Source: Aquificaceae bacterium | GTDB lineage: Bacteria > Aquificota > Aquificia > Aquificales > Aquificaceae | DNA length: 9,702 nt | NCBI GenBank assembly: GCA_026982025.1 | Contig: JALSHX010000255.1 | Span: 1 to 9,702 of the forward strand | Direction of reading: 5' to 3' | Shown here: piece by piece, positions 6,887-9,702 of the stretch | Layout of the letters: every line of letters begins with the position of its first letter | Position numbering within the stretch: position 1 is the stretch's first letter | The notes under the pieces: model-generated | Database searches by the model: none | What the model saw: the letters and a program-made list of their open reading frames with translations, nothing else | What the model was told of the DNA's origin: nothing | Made by a program: the position numbers and the translations under genes

Positions 6887-6887
6887 C

Positions 6888-7283
6888 ATGAAACTCATTG
6901 ACACGAGTGTTTTGATTGAATTTTTCACGGGAGGAGAGGAAACCGTTGACAGAATTGACGCATTCTTTAGAGAACTTGAAAGGCAGAAGGAGAAGCTCCT
7001 CCTGACGGAGGAGACGGTTATTGAGATAGTTTACTATCTTGAGAAGATCTTGGGCTGGGAAAAGGAGGTGGTGGCGGATGTTCTATCCACTGTTATGGCG
7101 GACAGCCTTTTTAAGGTTGAGAGCCGGGATGTTCTCATGAAAGCCGTAAGAATATACTCCTCAAGTAAACTTGACTTTATAGACTGTCTGAAGATAGCCA
7201 GAGCAAGTAAGAGGAAAATCAACGAGGTTCTCAGCTTCAGGAAAATCCTTGAGAAGGGAGGGATAAAGGTCATTCGCCCCTGA
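6888..7283 (+). CDS. PIN-domain protein, probable VapC-like toxin, with one active-site acid apparently missing
   Basis: The 131-residue protein has the size and start of a VapC-type PIN ribonuclease. The first acidic residue is Asp5 in MKLIDTSVLIEFF, the second probably Glu46 in EETVIEIVYYL, and a third lies in LDFIDCLKIA (Asp96/Asp99). Such enzymes cleave RNA with metal ions bound by four acids. Where related proteins have a SFD or TFD motif with the fourth acid, this one reads VLSFRKIL (about residues 114-121), with Arg in that place, so activity may be reduced. I chose the ATG at 6888 because it places the usual PIN N-terminus at residue 1. An in-frame TTG at 6870 would add six residues. 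Neither start has a ribosome site. The gene is divergent from the AbrB-like gene, and its end overlaps the end of convergent fliI by 14 nt. Confidence 0.85.
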   Translation: MKLIDTSVLIEFFTGGEETVDRIDAFFRELERQKEKLLLTEETVIEIVYYLEKILGWEKEVVADVLSTVMADSLFKVESRDVLMKAVRIYSSSKLDFIDCLKIARASKRKINEVLSFRKILEKGGIKVIRP

Positions 7284-8556
7284 GGGTCTTGTAAAGCTCC
7301 TCAAGCTCTTTTCTGGATTCGCGGAAGGAAACCCCCTCGTTATAATTCTGCCTGAAGAAGTGATCAATTATTTCCTTATTTTCAAGGACTTTATCAACCG
7401 CGGGATTTGAGCCTTTCTTGTAAAGACCGAGGTTCACGAGGTCCTCCATTGACTCGTAGGAGCTGAGAAGCTCCTTAATGTACATTGCCATGTTGAGGTG
7501 GTCTTCGTCAACGAGCCGGGGCATCAGTCTTGAGAGACTTTTCACGGGATCAACCGCTGGATACAAGCCCGCATTTGCCCTCTTTCTGGATAAGACAATG
7601 TGCCCGTCAAAAACCCCGACAAGAGCGTCAGCAACGGGATCAAGGGTTATGTCGTCTCCCTCAACGAGAACGCTGAAAACACCCGTGATGCTTCCGCCGT
7701 CCCTGAAGTTTCCGCAACTTTCAACGATGTTGGTCATCAGGTGAAAAACGGATGGGGTATAGCCCTTGAGTGTGGGGGGTTCTCCCGCAGCAAGACCTAT
7801 CTCCCTCTGAGCCATGGCAAAGCGGGTTATTGAATCCATAACAAGAAGGACATCCTTTCCCTGGTGAGCAAAGTGCCTTGCGTGGACTATCGCGCTGAGA
7901 GCACCTTTCACTTTAACCACCGGCGGTTCGTCGGCGGTTGAAACAACCACAATGCTCTTTTTAAGCCCCTCTCCAAGGACATCCTCAACGAACTCCCGAA
8001 CCTCCCTTCCTCTCTCCCCTATAAGGGCGAGAACCACCACATCGGCGGTGCTGAAATTCGTTATCATTCCCAGAAGTGTGCTTTTTCCCACGCCCGCGCC
8101 GGCGAAAATTCCAACCTTTTGACCCTTTCCGAGGGTGAACATCCCGTTTATGGACCGTATGCCCGTATCAAAGACCTCCTTTATCCTTTCCCTATTTAAG
8201 GGATTAATTGATGAGAGCTCAATAGGAAGCCTCTGGGCAACGAGAACATCGTCACCATCAAGGGGTTCTCCGAAAGGATTTACCACCTTTCCGAGGAGCT
8301 CCTCTCCCGTGTAGGTGTACACGTACTCGCTCCTAATAAGCACCTTGTCGCCGGGTTTTATGCCCGAAAGTCTTCCGTATGGCATAACTATGCACCTGTC
8401 CTCCGCAAAGCCTATGACTTCACCATAAATTCGTCCTCCAGTTGAAGGGTAAATTTCAACGAGGTCACCCGTTGCGGAGCCGGGATTGTACGCCTCAAGG
8501 TATATACCGCTGACCTTGACTACCTTCCCGTAAACCTTAGCCCCCTTCAAGGACAT
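7270..8556 (-). CDS. fliI: Flagellar export ATPase FliI
   Basis: FliI is the cytoplasmic hexameric ATPase that feeds substrates to the flagellar type III export gate, regulated by FliH. The 428 residues resemble the F1 beta-subunit family. A short beta-barrel N-terminus (about 5-100) leads to Walker A GAGVGKST at 153-160, a GERGRE block at 180-185, and Walker B DVLLVMD at 235-241, followed by SITRFAMAQREIGLAAGEPP. Later come the DDITLDPVADALVGVFDGHIVL region (about 301-322) and a C-terminal helical domain. It starts at RC-equivalent residue ~28 of longer homologues, with no upstream in-frame start, so the N-terminal FliH-binding helix seems absent. The start overlaps the end of fliH by 20 nt. 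No fliJ follows: the gene converges with the PIN gene instead. Confidence 0.96.
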   Translation of the reverse strand: MSLKGAKVYGKVVKVSGIYLEAYNPGSATGDLVEIYPSTGGRIYGEVIGFAEDRCIVMPYGRLSGIKPGDKVLIRSEYVYTYTGEELLGKVVNPFGEPLDGDDVLVAQRLPIELSSINPLNRERIKEVFDTGIRSINGMFTLGKGQKVGIFAGAGVGKSTLLGMITNFSTADVVVLALIGERGREVREFVEDVLGEGLKKSIVVVSTADEPPVVKVKGALSAIVHARHFAHQGKDVLLVMDSITRFAMAQREIGLAAGEPPTLKGYTPSVFHLMTNIVESCGNFRDGGSITGVFSVLVEGDDITLDPVADALVGVFDGHIVLSRKRANAGLYPAVDPVKSLSRLMPRLVDEDHLNMAMYIKELLSSYESMEDLVNLGLYKKGSNPAVDKVLENKEIIDHFFRQNYNEGVSFRESRKELEELYKTLRGE

Positions 8557-9220
8557 CCTTAACCGCCTCTCTGAATATCTCCTCTATTATTTCCTCGTGC
8601 TTTCTCTCTATCACGAACTTGGGGGTTTCTATCCTTATCTCACCCTCTCTGAGGGTTTCGTCAGTTTCAATTTCAACCTCAACCTTCTCCGATAGTTTTT
8701 CCTTCAGCTCCGCTATAAAGTCGTAAACCCTGTCAACGTCAGAAGGGTTAAGGTGAACCCTGACAGACCCTTTCAGGTCAAAGGTCTTTTCAAAGACCTG
8801 CTCAAGGATTTTAGTCACCAATTCCTCTTTCGGCACAAGATCAGTCAGCAAAAATTCCTTGATCACTTTTTTTGCCAGATCTATCCAGTCCTTTTTAATT
8901 TGTTCTCTCGCATCTTTGAGTCCGATTTCAAAGCTTACGGAGAGTTTCTGCACAAGTTCACCGGTTATTTTTTGGCTGTTTTTCTCCTCAATGACTCTCT
9001 TGATTTCTTCCTCTTTTTTGAGAAGCTCCTCTTTGAGGTACGATAGCTCTCCGAGGAGCCTTTCCCTTTCCCCTTCAAGCTCCTCAATTTTCTTCTTCAG
9101 CAGGGAAGGGTCCTCCCCCTTTTCGGGAGTTGGTTTTTTATCATCCGTGTCGCCGTTAACTGCAAAGGTCCTGATTTGGTCCCTCTCCCTTTCAAATATT
9201 GGCTTGAATTCCTTAGACAT
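8537..9220 (-). CDS. fliH: Flagellar export ATPase regulator FliH
   Basis: FliH binds FliI and links it to the C-ring and export gate in the cytoplasm. The 227-residue protein has a polar N-terminus and a long charged coiled coil (about 38-82, rich in Glu and Lys heptads such as LKKKIEELEGERERLLGELS). A C-terminal HrpE/YscL-like domain (about 95-220) contains VRVHLNPSDVDRV and GEIRIETPKFVIE, the pattern expected in this family. I chose the ATG at 9220 because AGGAGG/GTGAGG lies directly before it; a GTG at 9232 would add four residues but lacks a comparable site. The start overlaps the end of fliG by 8 nt and the stop overlaps fliI. Sequence conservation in FliH is low, so position supports the call as much as sequence does. 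Confidence 0.92.
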   Translation of the reverse strand: MSKEFKPIFERERDQIRTFAVNGDTDDKKPTPEKGEDPSLLKKKIEELEGERERLLGELSYLKEELLKKEEEIKRVIEEKNSQKITGELVQKLSVSFEIGLKDAREQIKKDWIDLAKKVIKEFLLTDLVPKEELVTKILEQVFEKTFDLKGSVRVHLNPSDVDRVYDFIAELKEKLSEKVEVEIETDETLREGEIRIETPKFVIERKHEEIIEEIFREAVKDVLEGG

Positions 9221-9702
9221 AAGCCTCCTCACCGCCTATTTCAATCTTGCCCTCGTCTATCAGCTTCCTGATAACCGCAACCACCTGCTTCTGGGCTTTC
9301 TCCGCTTCCGTTTTCCTGACCGGACCAAGGGCCTCCATGTCTTCCTGCATGATCTTTGCAGCTCTCTTGGACATGTTGCTGAAAAACTTTTCCTTGATGT
9401 CGTCGGGAGCCGCCTTTAGAGCCACAATGAGGGTATTCTTGTCAACAGCCTTGAGAATCTCTATCATTGCCCTGTTGTCAAGCTTGCGGATGTCCTCAAA
9501 GGTGAACATCTTCTCTCTTATTCTCTCCTCAAGGGTCGGGTCCTCCTCACCTATCTTCTTCAGGAGATTTTCCGCTGTTTCCTTGTCAAGCATGTTCATG
9601 AGCTCTGCCGCTATTGAAACTCCCTCCTGCTTCTTTATTCCGCCTGCTATTCCGAGGGTCTTAATTTCTTCGGTGACCGTCTCAATGAGTTCCCTTAAAA
9701 AC
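9213..9702 (-). CDS. fliG: Flagellar motor switch protein FliG, C-terminal part; runs off the window
   Basis: FliG sits on the MS-ring and interacts with the stators to produce torque. The last 162 codons are present; the gene continues past the right edge, so the ATG at 9599 is internal. Visible are GGIKKQEGVSIAAELMNML, the middle-domain pattern, then FTFEDIRKLDNRAMIEILKAV and a C-terminal torque domain with ALKAAPDDIKEKFFSNMSKR and EALGPVRKTEAEKAQ. All the charged positions known to matter for torque in the E. coli protein have acceptable counterparts: Lys in ALKAA, Arg in SKRAA, Glu-Asp in QEDM and Arg in GPVR. It ends in GGEEAYV, close to the usual FliG terminus. fliH starts inside its last codons. 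Confidence 0.97.
   Translation of the reverse strand, partial: FLRELIETVTEEIKTLGIAGGIKKQEGVSIAAELMNMLDKETAENLLKKIGEEDPTLEERIREKMFTFEDIRKLDNRAMIEILKAVDKNTLIVALKAAPDDIKEKFFSNMSKRAAKIMQEDMEALGPVRKTEAEKAQKQVVAVIRKLIDEGKIEIGGEEAYV

Noticed and set aside
6870..6887. TTG start for the PIN gene six codons upstream of the ATG
   Set aside because: The PIN fold normally starts right at the LIDTS motif, the TTG lies inside a TTGACA repeat likely used for regulation, and it has no ribosome site.
6543..7283. Insertion of the antitoxin/PIN pair as a mobile element
   Set aside because: No transposase, terminal inverted repeats or target-site duplication is visible, and the tight 4-nt and 14-nt gene overlaps do not look like a recent insertion.
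7273..7290. Possible terminator hairpin CCC-CTGA-GGG at the fliI/PIN convergent end
   Set aside because: The stem is only 3-4 bp and no T-tract follows in either direction.
9221..9232. GTG start for fliH four codons upstream
   Set aside because: The AGGAGG motif lies between the GTG and the ATG at 9220 and serves the latter at usable spacing.
8859..9419. Long plus-strand open frame (186 codons) opposite fliH and fliG
   Set aside because: It is Ser/Leu-rich and antisense to two well-supported flagellar genes, the usual appearance of a shadow frame opposite Glu/Lys-rich coding sequence. No ribosome site or family pattern was seen.

Overview
The window is almost entirely a flagellar gene cluster read on the minus strand. 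In transcription order (right to left) it holds fliG (3' part), fliH and fliI; then a divergent AbrB-like antitoxin / PIN-domain pair; then flgD, flgE, fliL, fliO, fliP, fliQ, fliR and flhB. The 5' part of nrdA, for the class I ribonucleotide reductase large subunit, closes the left edge. The proteins are rich in Lys, Glu, Val and Ile, many Arg codons are AGG or AGA, and genes overlap or nearly touch. Together this suggests a thermophilic, motile bacterium, most likely of the Aquificales (Aquifex/Hydrogenobacter/Thermocrinis type). That placement is inference from style and gene content, not from a search.

Right block (about 7270-9702): fliG, fliH and fliI overlap end to start and encode the rotor switch protein, the export ATPase regulator and the export ATPase. 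Left block (538-6791): abrB-like, flgD (hook cap), flgE (hook), fliL (stator-associated), and fliO, fliP, fliQ, fliR and flhB (export gate). Spacing ranges from 4-nt stop/start overlaps to 29 nt, with one 77-nt overlap between fliO and fliP. The block is therefore very probably one operon, driven at least in part from a promoter in front of the antitoxin gene (6800-6829).

Middle (6792-7283): a PIN-domain gene is the only gene on the plus strand. It diverges from the antitoxin gene and its 3' end overlaps the 3' end of fliI by 14 nt. The AT-rich divergent intergenic region carries TTTCAA and TTGACA repeats and an inverted repeat. Neither gene of the pair has a Shine-Dalgarno sequence, so both may be leaderless. 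The antitoxin stop overlaps the flgD start (ATGA), which ties translation of the hook-cap gene to the antitoxin. Any leftward transcript running past fliI would be antisense to the whole PIN gene before re-entering the flagellar genes. This arrangement is the most unusual part of the window.

The cluster has no fliJ or fliK between fliI and flgD, and no fliM or fliN between fliL and fliO. No RNA genes, CRISPR arrays, insertion sequences or convincing intrinsic terminators were seen.
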